Below, one piece after another: positions 11,618-20,141 of a stretch of DNA of 64,000 nucleotides (positions are counted from its first letter, which is position 1; every line of letters begins with the position of its first letter). This DNA comes from Achromobacter dolens (lineage in GTDB: Bacteria; Pseudomonadota; Gammaproteobacteria; Burkholderiales; Burkholderiaceae_B), in assembly GCF_902859745.1 (NCBI RefSeq), contig NZ_CADIJW010000024.1, positions 1 through 64,000 of the forward strand, written 5' to 3'. Position numbers and translations under genes: made by a program. Below the pieces are notes generated by a model. It ran no database searches. It had not been told where the DNA came from and saw nothing but the letters and a program-made list of their open reading frames with translations.

Positions 11618-12073
11618 ATGAACGCGACCTTTCAATGGGAGCGGCGGCTGGCCAGCCTGGCCCGGCCGCTGTTCGGCTCCTGCGCCGTGCGGTTCCTGGC
11701 CTACCTGGGCCTGTGCGCCGCGTACCTGCAGGGCGGGCTGGTCAAGCTGACCGACTTTCCCGGCGCGCTGGCGGAGATGGCGCATTTCGGGCTGGCGCCC
11801 GGACCGTTGTTCGCGGTGCTGGTGATCGCGCTGGAACTGACGGCCTCCGCCATGATCCTGAGCGGCCGCCTGCGCTGGCTGGGGGCGCTGGCGCTGGCCG
11901 CCTTCACGCTGGTGGCCACGGGCATTGCGTTGCGCTATTGGGAAATGGCGCCCGGGCAGGAGCGCTTCATGGCCGCCAATGCGTTCTATGAGCATCTTGG
12001 GCTGGCGGGGGGATTGCTGCTGGTGGCGTGGCTGGATCTGCGCGAGCCGCGCCCGGAAGGCGCGACCGCCTGA
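11618..12073 (+). CDS. DoxX-family membrane protein
   Basis: A 151-residue integral membrane protein with four hydrophobic helices and the DoxX-type motifs GGLVKLTDFPGALAEMAHFG and FYEHLGLAGGLLLVAW. The ATG at 11618, 11 bases after the amidohydrolase stop, is preferred over an overlapping TTG upstream; GAGGGG lies before it. DoxX proteins are often quinone- or thiol-redox partners, which would fit the preceding Cys-rich enzyme, but that link is inference. It is the last gene of the plus-strand run that starts with the MFS exporter. Confidence 0.85.
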   Translation: MNATFQWERRLASLARPLFGSCAVRFLAYLGLCAAYLQGGLVKLTDFPGALAEMAHFGLAPGPLFAVLVIALELTASAMILSGRLRWLGALALAAFTLVATGIALRYWEMAPGQERFMAANAFYEHLGLAGGLLLVAWLDLREPRPEGATA

Positions 12074-12090
12074 CGGCGGGCCGCCGTGGG

Positions 12091-12118
12091 CAAAAAAAGG
12101 CCCCGATTCCGGGGCCTT
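12091..12118 (-). terminator. Rho-independent terminator of the LysR gene (minus strand)
   Basis: An 8-bp stem AAGGCCCC / GGGGCCTT with a 6-base loop. Read on the minus strand it ends in a run of seven T, so it best serves the LysR gene at 12147-13079, but it may also stop plus-strand transcription from the DoxX gene. Confidence 0.85.
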
Positions 12119-12146
12119 GTCGTTTCCAGGCGAGGGGCCGCTGCCC

Positions 12147-13079
12147 TCACCGCCCCGGCCGCGCCTTCAGGTCCGCCATTTCCTCCTGCATCAGCTGGTG
12201 CGCATAGCGCGAGAACACGCTCACCAGCCGGGTACGGGTATGGTACGGCGGGTACAGCAGCGCCACCGTGACCGGCACCGCCGGGCTGAAGGGGCGGACC
12301 TCGACGCCGTTGGCTTCGTATTCCTCGCGCGCCGCCAGCGGGTTGATCAGCGCCACGCCCAGGCCGGCGCCGACCAGCGCACAGACCGACGATCCCAGTC
12401 CGGCCTCGGCCACCGTCTGGCGCTCGACCTTGGCGGCCTTGAAGACCGCGTCGATCTTCTCCCGCAGCGGCGTGGCGCTGGGGAAGGCGATGAAGGGTTC
12501 GCCGGCGAAGTCGGCGGGCTTGAGCTTTTTCAGCTTGGTCAGCCGGTGGCCCTTGGGCAGCACCGCCACGCAGTTCATGGTCAGCACCGGTTCGACCTGG
12601 ATGCCGGGGCTGTCGCCCGACAGCATGGCCAGGCCGGTGTCGCAGAAGCCCGAGCTGATCCAGTTGTGCACCGCGCTGGCGTTGCCGGAGTGGATCGAGA
12701 CCATGACGTCCGGGTATTCGGTCTTGAAGGCGGCCACGATGCGCGCCAGCAGGCCGCCGGCCAGGCGCGGCATGGCGGCCACGCTCAGGCGGCTGGCGCT
12801 GAACGAGCGGATGCTGGCCGCCGCCGATTCCAGGCCGGCCAGGCCGATGAAGGTCTTTTCCACCTCTTGAAAGAAGCGCGAGCCGTCCTGGGTGGGGGTC
12901 AGGCGGCTGCCATTGCGGTCGAACAGGGGAAACTGGGTGATTGCTTCCAATTGCGCGATTAAGCGGCTAACGTGCGGCTGCGAGGTGTGCACTCGTCGCG
13001 CCGCCGCCGTCATGGATCCGGTCATCATGACAGCACGGAAAGCCTCGATGTGTCGCAAGCCCATTCGTGTAATGGCCAT
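12147..13079 (-). CDS. LysR-family transcriptional regulator
   Basis: A 310-residue LysR-type regulator with the N-terminal helix-turn-helix FRAVMMTGSMTAAARRVHTS followed by QPHVSRLIAQLE, then an effector domain (PRLAGGLLARIVAAF, GAGLGVALINPLAA). It resembles LysR proteins linked to amino-acid metabolism. A start six codons downstream (MGLRHIEAF) is possible. It is divergent from the GltI-like binding-protein gene across 171 bases, so it probably controls the amino-acid transporter and threonine aldolase operon; the inducer is unknown. Confidence 0.9.
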   Translation of the reverse strand: MAITRMGLRHIEAFRAVMMTGSMTAAARRVHTSQPHVSRLIAQLEAITQFPLFDRNGSRLTPTQDGSRFFQEVEKTFIGLAGLESAAASIRSFSASRLSVAAMPRLAGGLLARIVAAFKTEYPDVMVSIHSGNASAVHNWISSGFCDTGLAMLSGDSPGIQVEPVLTMNCVAVLPKGHRLTKLKKLKPADFAGEPFIAFPSATPLREKIDAVFKAAKVERQTVAEAGLGSSVCALVGAGLGVALINPLAAREEYEANGVEVRPFSPAVPVTVALLYPPYHTRTRLVSVFSRYAHQLMQEEMADLKARPGR

Positions 13080-13250
13080 ATCAAATCCGTATAGAGGAAT
13101 ACCCGATTGGAACTGGATAAAACCATAACGCTAGTTGATACTTTTTGCCAGCCGCGGGGCTCATCGCGGGACGCGGCGGTTCGCATGCAATCCGGCACCG
13201 CTGTTCGTGAACATAAACACGCGCCGCACGACCGGCGCCAAGGGAATACG

Positions 13251-14159
13251 ATGAAAGCATTTGCCGCGATTTCGGTCGCCGCCGCCCTGTTCGGCAGCGC
13301 CGCCGCCCACGCCGAAGGCCCCAGCCGCCTGGACAAGATCCGCGACACCGGCGTGATCACCATCGGCCACCCCGAGACCTCGGTGCCGTTCGCCTACCTG
13401 GACGGCAACCAGAAGCCGATCGGCTATACCGTCGAGATCTGCCAGGAAATCGCCCAGCACATCAAGACCGCGCTGAAACTGCCCAAGCTGGACGTGCGCT
13501 ACAACCCGACCACGTCCGCCACCCGTATCCCGCTGCTGGCCAACGGCACCATCGACCTGGAATGCGGCAACACCACCAACAACCTCGAACGCCACAAGCT
13601 GGTGTCGTTCGCGCCCACCACGTTCGTGGCGCAGGTGGTGCTGGTGGCGCGCAAGGACGGCGGCGTCGATCCCAACAACCTGGCGTCGTTCCGCGGCAAG
13701 ACCATCGCCGCGCAGGCCGGCGGCCAGACCTTCAAGCTGATCTCGCGCCTGAACGCCGAGGGCAACCTGGGCATCAGCATGGCGCCCACCAAGGATACGG
13801 CGGAAACGCTGCTGATGGTGGAATCCGGACGCGCCGCCGGGTCGGCCAACGATGACGGCATCGCCTATGGCGTGGTGGCCTCGTCCAAGAACCCGGACGC
13901 TTTCGTGATCGGCACCAAGGGCCTGGAACTGGCGCCCTACGGCATCATGCAGCCCAAGGACGATCCGGCCTTCAAGAAAGTGGTGGACGAGGCCGTGCTG
14001 GACTTGATGAAGAGCGGCCGCGTCGCCGCGATCTACGACAAGTACTTCAACTCGCCGATCCCGCCCAAGCAGATCAACCTGAAGTACCCGATGAGCGACG
14101 CGCTCAAGCGCGCGCTGGCGCATCCGACCGACTCCGGCGACCCCAAGGCCTACGAGTAA
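13251..14159 (+). CDS. gltI: GltI-like amino-acid ABC transporter substrate-binding protein
   Basis: A 302-residue periplasmic binding protein. The signal peptide is MKAFAAISVAAALFGSAAAHA (cleavage before EG). The mature protein follows GltI (glutamate/aspartate binding protein) closely: LDKIRDTGVITIGHPETSVP, IPLLANGTIDLECGNTTNN and the terminal NSPIPPKQINLKYPMSD. It is the first gene of an operon with two permeases, an ATPase and threonine aldolase, so the real ligand may be threonine, serine or another small amino acid rather than glutamate. The next gene is 103 bases downstream, with a hairpin between them. Confidence 0.88.
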   Translation: MKAFAAISVAAALFGSAAAHAEGPSRLDKIRDTGVITIGHPETSVPFAYLDGNQKPIGYTVEICQEIAQHIKTALKLPKLDVRYNPTTSATRIPLLANGTIDLECGNTTNNLERHKLVSFAPTTFVAQVVLVARKDGGVDPNNLASFRGKTIAAQAGGQTFKLISRLNAEGNLGISMAPTKDTAETLLMVESGRAAGSANDDGIAYGVVASSKNPDAFVIGTKGLELAPYGIMQPKDDPAFKKVVDEAVLDLMKSGRVAAIYDKYFNSPIPPKQINLKYPMSDALKRALAHPTDSGDPKAYE

Positions 14160-14210
14160 GCCGGCCCGCCGCGGCGGCCCTGTCATGGGCGTCGCGGCGC
14201 CGCGCGACCC

Positions 14211-14240
14211 GGGGCGCCGCCCGCCGGCGCCCTCTTCTTT
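14211..14240 (+). terminator. Intra-operon hairpin after binding-protein gene
   Basis: GGGCGCC / GGCGCCC, a 7-bp stem with a 7-base loop, is followed by TCTTCTTT. It lies between the binding-protein gene and the permease genes. In many ABC operons such a structure attenuates read-through or protects the 3' end, giving more binding protein than membrane subunits; that role is inferred here. Confidence 0.5.
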
Positions 14241-14256
14241 GGTTGTCCACAGGTCC
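14241..14256 (+). repeat. 16-base leader motif, copy 1 (DnaA-box-like)
   Basis: GGTTGTCCACAGGTCC directly precedes the start region of the first permease gene. The same motif with one change (GGTTATCCACAGGTCC) precedes the ATPase gene at 15721. The inner TTGTCCACA is one base from a DnaA box; AGGT may act as the ribosome site. Confidence 0.6.
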
Positions 14257-14262
14257 TGAAGC

Positions 14263-15015
14263 ATGAATTACAACTGGAACTGGAGCATCTTCCTGGAGAT
14301 GTCGCCCGACGGCGTGCATACCTTCCTGGAGACGATCCTGATCGGCGTGGGCTGGACCCTGGCGCTGGCCCTGACGGCGTGGGTGTTCTCGCTGTTGCTG
14401 GGGTCGTGCCTGGGCGTGATGCGCACCGCCTCGTCGCGCCTGGCCAATGCCGTCGGCGCGACCTATGTCGAGATTTTCCGCAACGTGCCGCTGCTGGTGC
14501 AGATGTTCCTGTGGTACTTCGTGCTGCCCGAGCTGCTGCCGCACGCCTGGGGGCTGGCCATGAAGCAGATGCCGCAGCCCTGGGGGCAGTTCCTGCCGGC
14601 GGTGCTGTGCCTGGGCTTCTACGGTTCGGCGCGCGTGGCCGAGCAGCTGCGCGCCGGCATCCAGTCGCTGCCGCGCGGCCAGTTCCAGGCGGGCACGGCG
14701 CTGGGGCTGACCGAGACGCAGGTGTACCGCTACATCATCCTGCCCGAGGCCTATCGCATCGTGCTGCCGCCCCTGACCTCGGAGTTCATGGGCACGATCA
14801 AGTATTCGTCGGTGGCGCTGACCATCGGCCTGCTGGAACTGACCGGCCAGACCCGCTCGATGGCCGAGTTCAGCTTCCATATCTTCGAGGCCTTCACGGC
14901 CGCGACCGTGATCTACCTGATCCTGAACGGCATCGTGGTCCTGGGCATGCGCCTGCTTGAACGCCATGTGGCGGTTCCCGGCCTGATCGGCGCGGCGGCC
15001 AGGAACGGGCGCTAG
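14263..15015 (+). CDS. gltJ: Amino-acid ABC transporter permease, GltJ-like
   Basis: A 250-residue inner-membrane permease of the His/Glu/Gln family. It has about five to six membrane segments, the early ETILIGVGWTLALALTAWVF helix, VEIFRNVPLLVQMFLWYFVL, and the cytoplasmic EAA loop near ALGLTETQVYRYIILPEA that contacts the ATPase. It is followed after eight bases by the partner permease. The membrane topology and neighbours make the transporter assignment firm; substrate specificity is set by the binding protein. Confidence 0.9.
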   Translation: MNYNWNWSIFLEMSPDGVHTFLETILIGVGWTLALALTAWVFSLLLGSCLGVMRTASSRLANAVGATYVEIFRNVPLLVQMFLWYFVLPELLPHAWGLAMKQMPQPWGQFLPAVLCLGFYGSARVAEQLRAGIQSLPRGQFQAGTALGLTETQVYRYIILPEAYRIVLPPLTSEFMGTIKYSSVALTIGLLELTGQTRSMAEFSFHIFEAFTAATVIYLILNGIVVLGMRLLERHVAVPGLIGAAARNGR

Positions 15016-15023
15016 GAATCGAC

Positions 15024-15713
15024 ATGGGCAAATTCGATTTCGACGTCATCGGCAGCGCGCTGCCGTACCTGTTCCAGACCGGCATGACCTTCACGCTGAC
15101 CCTGACGCTGCTGGCGGCGGTGATGGGGCTGGCGCTGGGCACGGTGCTGGCCATGATGCGGCTGTCGCGCTTCCGGATCCTGTCGGTGCCGGCGGGCATC
15201 TACGTGAACGTGATGCGTTCGGTGCCGCTGCTGCTGGTGATCTTCTGGTTCTACTTCCTGGTGCCCTACATCGCCGCCTGGATCGTGGGTTCGCCCACGC
15301 CGCTGCGGGTGGGAGCGTTCAATTCGGCGGTGGTCACGTTCACGCTGTTCGAGGCCGCGTACTTCTGCGAGATCATGCGCGCCGGCATCCAGTCGATCTC
15401 GCGCGGCCAGGTCTCGGCCAGCATGGCGCTGGGCCTGAACCACTGGCAGGGCATGCGCTACGTGATCCTGCCGCAGGCCATCCGCAACATGGTGCCGGCG
15501 CTGCTGACGCGGGTCATCATCCTGTTCCAGGACACCTCGCTGGTGTACGTGCTGTCGCTGACCGACTTCCTGGGCGCGGCGTCCAAGATCGGCCAGCGCG
15601 ACGGCCGGCTGGTGGAACTCTATCTCTTCGTGGCGGTGGTGTATTTCGTGATCTGCTTCACGGCATCCCGTCTGGTCAAACGGCTGGAAAAGCGCGTGCG
15701 GGTGCTGCGCTAG
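15024..15713 (+). CDS. gltK: Amino-acid ABC transporter permease, GltK-like
   Basis: A 229-residue second permease, paired with the preceding gene. It shows the same family features: TGMTFTLTLTLLAAVMGLAL, VMRSVPLLLVIFWFYFLVP, and an EAA loop at MALGLNHWQGMRYVILPQAI. The two permeases are expected to form the heterodimeric channel. The start at 15024 is preceded by GGAATCGAC, a weak ribosome site consistent with coupling to the upstream gene. Confidence 0.9.
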   Translation: MGKFDFDVIGSALPYLFQTGMTFTLTLTLLAAVMGLALGTVLAMMRLSRFRILSVPAGIYVNVMRSVPLLLVIFWFYFLVPYIAAWIVGSPTPLRVGAFNSAVVTFTLFEAAYFCEIMRAGIQSISRGQVSASMALGLNHWQGMRYVILPQAIRNMVPALLTRVIILFQDTSLVYVLSLTDFLGAASKIGQRDGRLVELYLFVAVVYFVICFTASRLVKRLEKRVRVLR

Positions 15714-15720
15714 GCGCCCA

Positions 15721-15736
15721 GGTTATCCACAGGTCC
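15721..15736 (+). repeat. 16-base leader motif, copy 2 (perfect DnaA box inside)
   Basis: GGTTATCCACAGGTCC lies four bases before the ATPase start codon. It contains TTATCCACA, a perfect consensus DnaA box, and matches the motif at 14241-14256 at 15 of 16 positions. Confidence 0.65.
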
Positions 15737-15740
15737 AACG

Positions 15741-16499
15741 ATGCAACTCTCTTCGAAACCCCCGATGATCGAGATCAAGCAGGTCAGCAAGTGGTATGGC
15801 GACTTCCAGGTGCTGGATGACTGCTCCACCACCGTTGGCCGGGGCGAGGTCGTGGTGGTGTGCGGCCCGTCCGGGTCGGGCAAGTCGACCCTGATCAAGA
15901 CCGTCAACGCGCTCGAACCCTTCCAGAAGGGCGACATCGTGGTCAACGGCATCCATGTGGGCGATCCACGCACCGACCTGCCCAAGCTGCGTTCGGTGGC
16001 CGGCATGGTGTTCCAGCACTTCGAACTGTTCCCGCACCTGACGGTGACCGAGAACCTGTGCCTGGGCCAGCTCAAGGTGCTCAAGCGCGGCAAGGACGAG
16101 GCGCGCGCACGCGCCCTGGCGCTGCTGGAGCGGGTCGGCCTGTCGGCGCACAAGGACAAGCATCCGGGCGAGCTGTCCGGCGGCCAGCAGCAGCGCGTGG
16201 CGATCGCCCGCGCCCTGTCGATGGATCCGGTGGTGATGCTGTTCGACGAGCCGACCTCGGCGCTGGATCCGGAGATGGTCAACGAAGTGCTGGACGTGAT
16301 GACCGACCTGGCCGGCGAAGGCATGACGATGATGGTGGTGACCCATGAAATGGGGTTCGCCCGCCGCGTCGCCGACCGTGTGATTTTCATGGACGGCGGC
16401 AAGATCGTCGAAGACTGCCCGAAGACGGCCTTCTTCGACGATGTCGAGGCGCGCGCGCCGCGCACGCGCCAGTTTCTTTCCAAAATTCTGCAGCACTGA
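15741..16499 (+). CDS. gltL: Amino-acid ABC transporter ATP-binding protein, GltL-like
   Basis: A 252-residue ATPase that powers the GltIJK-like transporter. Walker A is GPSGSGKST, the ABC signature [15 protein letters not shown], Walker [16 protein letters not shown], and the switch histidine lies in [22 protein letters not shown], eight codons in, is an alternative start; the ATG at 15741 is kept because AGGTCC lies at a suitable distance. Threonine aldolase follows five bases after the stop. Confidence 0.92.
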   Translation: MQLSSKPPMIEIKQVSKWYGDFQVLDDCSTTVGRGEVVVVCGPSGSGKSTLIKTVNALEPFQKGDIVVNGIHVGDPRTDLPKLRSVAGMVFQHFELFPHLTVTENLCLGQLKVLKRGKDEARARALALLERVGLSAHKDKHPGELSGGQQQRVAIARALSMDPVVMLFDEPTSALDPEMVNEVLDVMTDLAGEGMTMMVVTHEMGFARRVADRVIFMDGGKIVEDCPKTAFFDDVEARAPRTRQFLSKILQH

Positions 16500-16504
16500 T
16501 TGTT

Positions 16505-17563
16505 ATGACCCAGCGGATTTCCGTCGACTCCTCCAGCGCACTCGTCGACCTGCGCAGCGACACGGTGACCCACCCCACCGCCGCCATGTACGAGCGCATG
16601 CGCACCGCCCCGATCGGTGACGACGGGCTCGATGGCGACCCCAGCGTGCGCGCGTTGGAGGCCCACGTTGCCGCGCGCCTGGGCAAGGAAGCCGGGCTGT
16701 TCGTGCCCAGTTGCACCATGGCGAACCTGCTGGCGGTGCTGGCGCAGACCCAGCGCAATGAGCAGGTGGTGCTGGAATCGGCCGCGCACATGTATACGTC
16801 CGAGCGCGGCGCCGCCACCTTCACCGGCCTGTTCTACCAGGGCGTGCCGGGCACCGATGGCGCCATGGACCTGAACCGCCTGGAAGAGGCGCTGCAGTCC
16901 GGTGGCCACAAGCTCAAGACCGCGCTGGTGGCAATGGAGACCTCGCACAACAACGCCGGTGGCACGGTGCTGCCGCTGGACCACATGCAGGCGGTTCACG
17001 GCATGGCGCAGGCTTGCGGCGTGCCGGTGCACCTGGATGGCGCGCGCCTGTTCAACGCCGCGGTGGCGCTGGGCGTGGCGCCGGCCGAGATCACGCGCCA
17101 TGCCGACACGGTGTCGCTGTGCCTGTCCAAGGGCCTGAGCGCGCCGGTGGGCGCGGTGCTGACCGGCGCGCGGCCGGTGATGGCGCGCGCCCGCATGCTG
17201 CGCCGCATGCTTGGCGGCACCCAGCGCCAGGCCGGCATCATGGCCGCGGCCGGGCTGGAAGGCGTGCAGACCATGGGCGACCGCCTGGTCGAGGACCACG
17301 CGCGCGCGCGTCGCCTGAGCGATGGCCTGAACCGGCTCGACCCGTCCTTGGCGGCGACGGTGCCGCAGACCAACATCGTGCAGGTCGAGACCGCCGATAC
17401 CGGCATGACCAATGCGCACTGGGTCACCGCGCTGGAGGCCGCGGGCCTGTTGACCCGTCCGTGGGGCCGCACGCGGCTGCGCTGCGTGACGCATCGCCAT
17501 ATCGACGACGAGGATATCGACCGCGCCATCGAGGCCTTCAAAAAGGTGCTGGCAAGCCGCTGA
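16505..17563 (+). CDS. ltaE: Low-specificity threonine aldolase
   Basis: A 352-residue PLP enzyme of the beta-eliminating lyase family that cleaves threonine or allo-threonine to glycine and acetaldehyde. The start VDLRSDTVTHPTAAMYERM is the family hallmark, HLDGARLFNA (residues 176-185) holds the PLP aspartate, and Lys209 in SLCLSKGLSAPVG is the Schiff-base lysine. It directly follows the ABC ATPase, suggesting the imported amino acid is a beta-hydroxy amino acid degraded by this enzyme. It is shared regulation with the divergent LysR gene by inference. Confidence 0.92.
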   Translation: MTQRISVDSSSALVDLRSDTVTHPTAAMYERMRTAPIGDDGLDGDPSVRALEAHVAARLGKEAGLFVPSCTMANLLAVLAQTQRNEQVVLESAAHMYTSERGAATFTGLFYQGVPGTDGAMDLNRLEEALQSGGHKLKTALVAMETSHNNAGGTVLPLDHMQAVHGMAQACGVPVHLDGARLFNAAVALGVAPAEITRHADTVSLCLSKGLSAPVGAVLTGARPVMARARMLRRMLGGTQRQAGIMAAAGLEGVQTMGDRLVEDHARARRLSDGLNRLDPSLAATVPQTNIVQVETADTGMTNAHWVTALEAAGLLTRPWGRTRLRCVTHRHIDDEDIDRAIEAFKKVLASR

Positions 17564-17602
17564 ATCGGCGTTTTTCGGGGGCGGGCAATGCGATAATGGG
17601 CG

Positions 17603-18511
17603 ATGTCCGCCGCTACCCCACTTTCCAAGAAAGACTATCTCTGCGCCCTGACGGTGGTGGTGATCTGGGGCCTGAACTTCGTCATCATGAAGATCGGCCT
17701 CAAGGGCCTCTCCCCCATGATGCTGGGCGCCCTGCGATTCGCCCTGGCGGCCTTCCCCCTGGTGCTGTTCGTGCGTCCGCCGCGCCTGCCGTGGCAGTGG
17801 ATCGCCGCCTACGGGCTGGTGCAGGGGCTGGGCCAGTTCGGCCTGCTGTTCACGGCCCTGAAATTCGGCATGCCGGCGGGCATGGCCTCGCTGGTGATCC
17901 AGACCCAAGCCTTCTTCACGCTGCTGCTGGCCGCGCCGGTGCTGCGCGAGCGCGCGCGGCCGCATCACTGGATTGGGCTGGGCGTGGCTGCGCTGGGGTT
18001 GGCGGTGATTGCCGCCGGCCGTGGCGAGGGGCCGGGCCAGATGCCCATGCTGGGATTCGTGCTGACGCTGGGCGGCGCCTCGATGTGGGCGGTGTCGAAC
18101 ATCATCGTGCGGCTGGCCAGCCGCACGGCGCCCGGCTACGACCCGTTTGCCTTCATTGCCTGGAGCAGCGCCGCGCCGGTGCTGCCGTTCGTGGGACTGG
18201 CGGTGCTGGCCGACGGCTGGGACGCGGTGGCGGGCATGATCCTGGGGATCGGCTGGGGCGAGGCGCTGTCGGTGCTGTACCTGGCGGTGCTGGCCACGCT
18301 GTTGGCGTATACGCTGTGGACGCAGCTCCTGACGCGTCATCCGGCCGCCAAGATCGCGCCCTTCTCGCTGCTGGTGCCGGTGGTGGGCCTGTGGGCGGCG
18401 TCGGCCGCCTTCGGCGAGCGGCTGCAGCCGCTGCAATGGCTGGGCGCGGGCTGCGTGCTCGCCGGCCTGATCATCAACCAGGTCGGCGGGCGTTGGCTGC
18501 GCAACCGCTGA
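17603..18511 (+). CDS. EamA-family (DMT) transporter
   Basis: A 302-residue drug/metabolite transporter with ten predicted membrane helices in two EamA repeats. The first repeat begins LTVVVIWGLNFVIMKIGLKG; the second ends FSLLVPVVGLWAASAAFGE, both typical of amino-acid and metabolite exporters such as RhtA/YdcZ-type proteins. The gene starts 39 bases after ltaE; GATAATGG shortly before the ATG could be a -10 box of its own promoter. Export of an amino acid would fit the neighbourhood, but substrate is unproven. Confidence 0.87.
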   Translation: MSAATPLSKKDYLCALTVVVIWGLNFVIMKIGLKGLSPMMLGALRFALAAFPLVLFVRPPRLPWQWIAAYGLVQGLGQFGLLFTALKFGMPAGMASLVIQTQAFFTLLLAAPVLRERARPHHWIGLGVAALGLAVIAAGRGEGPGQMPMLGFVLTLGGASMWAVSNIIVRLASRTAPGYDPFAFIAWSSAAPVLPFVGLAVLADGWDAVAGMILGIGWGEALSVLYLAVLATLLAYTLWTQLLTRHPAAKIAPFSLLVPVVGLWAASAAFGERLQPLQWLGAGCVLAGLIINQVGGRWLRNR

Positions 18512-18579
18512 GCTCATCCTTCTTCGCGCCGCGTCTCCTACCCGCTTTCGGATGAGCGTCGCAGGCCGCGGCGCGCGCC

Positions 18580-18864
18580 CTACAGCTGTTCGAAATGGGC
18601 ATAGCGCTTATCGGTGTACTCCCGTCGCGTGACCATTTCGACGACCTCGGCCCCGGGCGGGCCGCGCCGCAGCCATTCCAGCATGTGATCGACCTGGTCG
18701 GGAGTGCCCTGCACCAGGGCTTCGACCGTGCCGTCCAGCATGTTCTGCACCCAGCCGCGGGCGCCCAGCAGGTGCGCGCGCCGCACCGCCGCATGGCGGT
18801 AGCCCACGCCCTGCACGGTACCGCTGACGGTGACGTGGACGGTCTCGATATGGGTGTCTTGCAT
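18580..18864 (-). CDS. acyP: Acylphosphatase
   Basis: A 94-residue acylphosphatase, hydrolysing carboxyl-phosphate bonds. The two signature motifs are present: GTVQGVGYRHAAVRRA with the phosphate-binding Arg23, and GWVQNMLDGTVEALVQG with the catalytic Asn41. Length is normal. It is a single minus-strand gene convergent with the EamA gene and divergent from the dioxygenase gene at 19026; no functional link to either is apparent. Confidence 0.93.
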   Translation of the reverse strand: MQDTHIETVHVTVSGTVQGVGYRHAAVRRAHLLGARGWVQNMLDGTVEALVQGTPDQVDHMLEWLRRGPPGAEVVEMVTRREYTDKRYAHFEQL

Positions 18865-19025
18865 TGGTTTTCCTTCGGATGATGCGCCGCGGCGCGCGGG
18901 TGACCTAGGCGGTTCCGGCTACAGCGGATGGTCGATAGGCCCCTCGGGCATCGAAGCGATACGTTAGAGCACATGTCAAAACGTGCCAACGGGAACGCCC
19001 GCAAGCAAAGCTTGGAGAAGCCATT

Positions 19026-19922
19026 ATGGAAGAGACCAGTTTGTTGTCGGAAGCAGAAACAGCGCGCTACAGGGACCAGGGATACCTGGCTCTGCAAGAT
19101 ATGTGCCCGCAGGACGAAGTGGGCTATATCCGGCGCACGCTGCTGGAACTGTTCGCGAACAAGACGGGCTACAACGAGGGGGCGCAATACGACTTCATCA
19201 GCCGCGACGACCCGTCCAAGCCGGCCAAGTTTCCCAGTTTGCACGATCCGCGCCATTATGCCCCGGGCCTGCTGAAGACCACCTATCACGAGCGCACGCT
19301 GGAGCTGGCGCGCCAGTTGCTGGGCGAGGACGCCGCGCTGTACGGCGAGCACGCGTTGCTCAAGCCGGCGCTGGTCGGCCCCGAGACGCCGTGGCACCAG
19401 GACGAGGCGTTCCGCTCGCCCGATTTCGTCTACAACGAACTGAGCATCTGGCTGGCGCTGCAGCCGGCCACGCTGGAGAACGGCTGCATGCAGTTCATCC
19501 CGGGCTCGAACAAAGGCGAGGTGCTGGAGCACCGCTCGCCCGGCGGCGACAAGACGCTGCACCCGCTTGAATGCTGCGCCGATTTTCCGCGCGAGCAGGC
19601 GGTGGCCGAGCCGCTGCAACCCGGCGGCTGCACCGTGCACGATGCGCGCACGCTGCATTTCACGGGCGCCAATACCTCGCCGCAGCCGCGGCTGGCGTAC
19701 ATCCTGATCTACAACACGCCGCCGGTCTACAAGCCGGGGCGGCGCGAATTTCCGTGGCTCGAAGGCCGCTGGACCGACAGCCAGACCCGCAAGAAGGAAT
19801 GGCACCGGCGCGGCGGCCTGGCGGTGGACGTGCTGCGGCGCCTGCCGGGGGCGCGCCTGACCAGCCCGCGCTGGGTGGCATGGGCCACGATCCGGGCGGT
19901 GAGCAAGGTCTGGCCGCGCTAG
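19026..19922 (+). CDS. Phytanoyl-CoA dioxygenase (PhyH) family protein
   Basis: A 298-residue Fe(II)/2-oxoglutarate oxygenase of the PhyH family. The facial triad is visible: His124 and Asp126 in TPWHQDEAF, and His211 in LHFTGANTS, with Arg222 (PQPRLAY) for the co-substrate carboxylate. GGAGAAG precedes the ATG. It is transcribed alone, 219 bases ahead of the lactate-type dehydrogenase. PhyH proteins hydroxylate very varied substrates, so no reaction is named. Confidence 0.88.
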   Translation: MEETSLLSEAETARYRDQGYLALQDMCPQDEVGYIRRTLLELFANKTGYNEGAQYDFISRDDPSKPAKFPSLHDPRHYAPGLLKTTYHERTLELARQLLGEDAALYGEHALLKPALVGPETPWHQDEAFRSPDFVYNELSIWLALQPATLENGCMQFIPGSNKGEVLEHRSPGGDKTLHPLECCADFPREQAVAEPLQPGGCTVHDARTLHFTGANTSPQPRLAYILIYNTPPVYKPGRREFPWLEGRWTDSQTRKKEWHRRGGLAVDVLRRLPGARLTSPRWVAWATIRAVSKVWPR

Positions 19923-19980
19923 CGGCAGGGACGGCGGCCGCGTCGGCAGCGGCGCAAAGCGGTCGCGATGAAGGGGGGAA

Positions 19981-20013
19981 CCGGGGCCGGCAAGGGGCGC
20001 TTGCCGGCCCCGG
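19981..20013. terminator. Strong GC hairpin without T-tract
   Basis: A 13-bp perfect stem (CCGGGGCCGGCAA / TTGCCGGCCCCGG) with a 7-base loop lies between the PhyH gene and the dehydrogenase gene. No T-run follows. TATACT at 20018, just after it, could be a -10 box for the dehydrogenase gene. Confidence 0.45.
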
Positions 20014-20141
20014 CGCGTATACTGGGCGGCGCCGCGGGCCTTGCCGCCCGGCGTGAACGGCGGGTGTCTGGACGACGCATGCGGGTTCGCGCGGGGCTGG
20101 CCGCCGCGGGATCGCGTCCCACTTTCCCCAGAAAAATAACC

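Noticed and set aside
15710-18517. Minus-strand open frame of 935 codons
   Set aside because: Antisense to gltL, ltaE and the EamA gene, all of which have strong family motifs.
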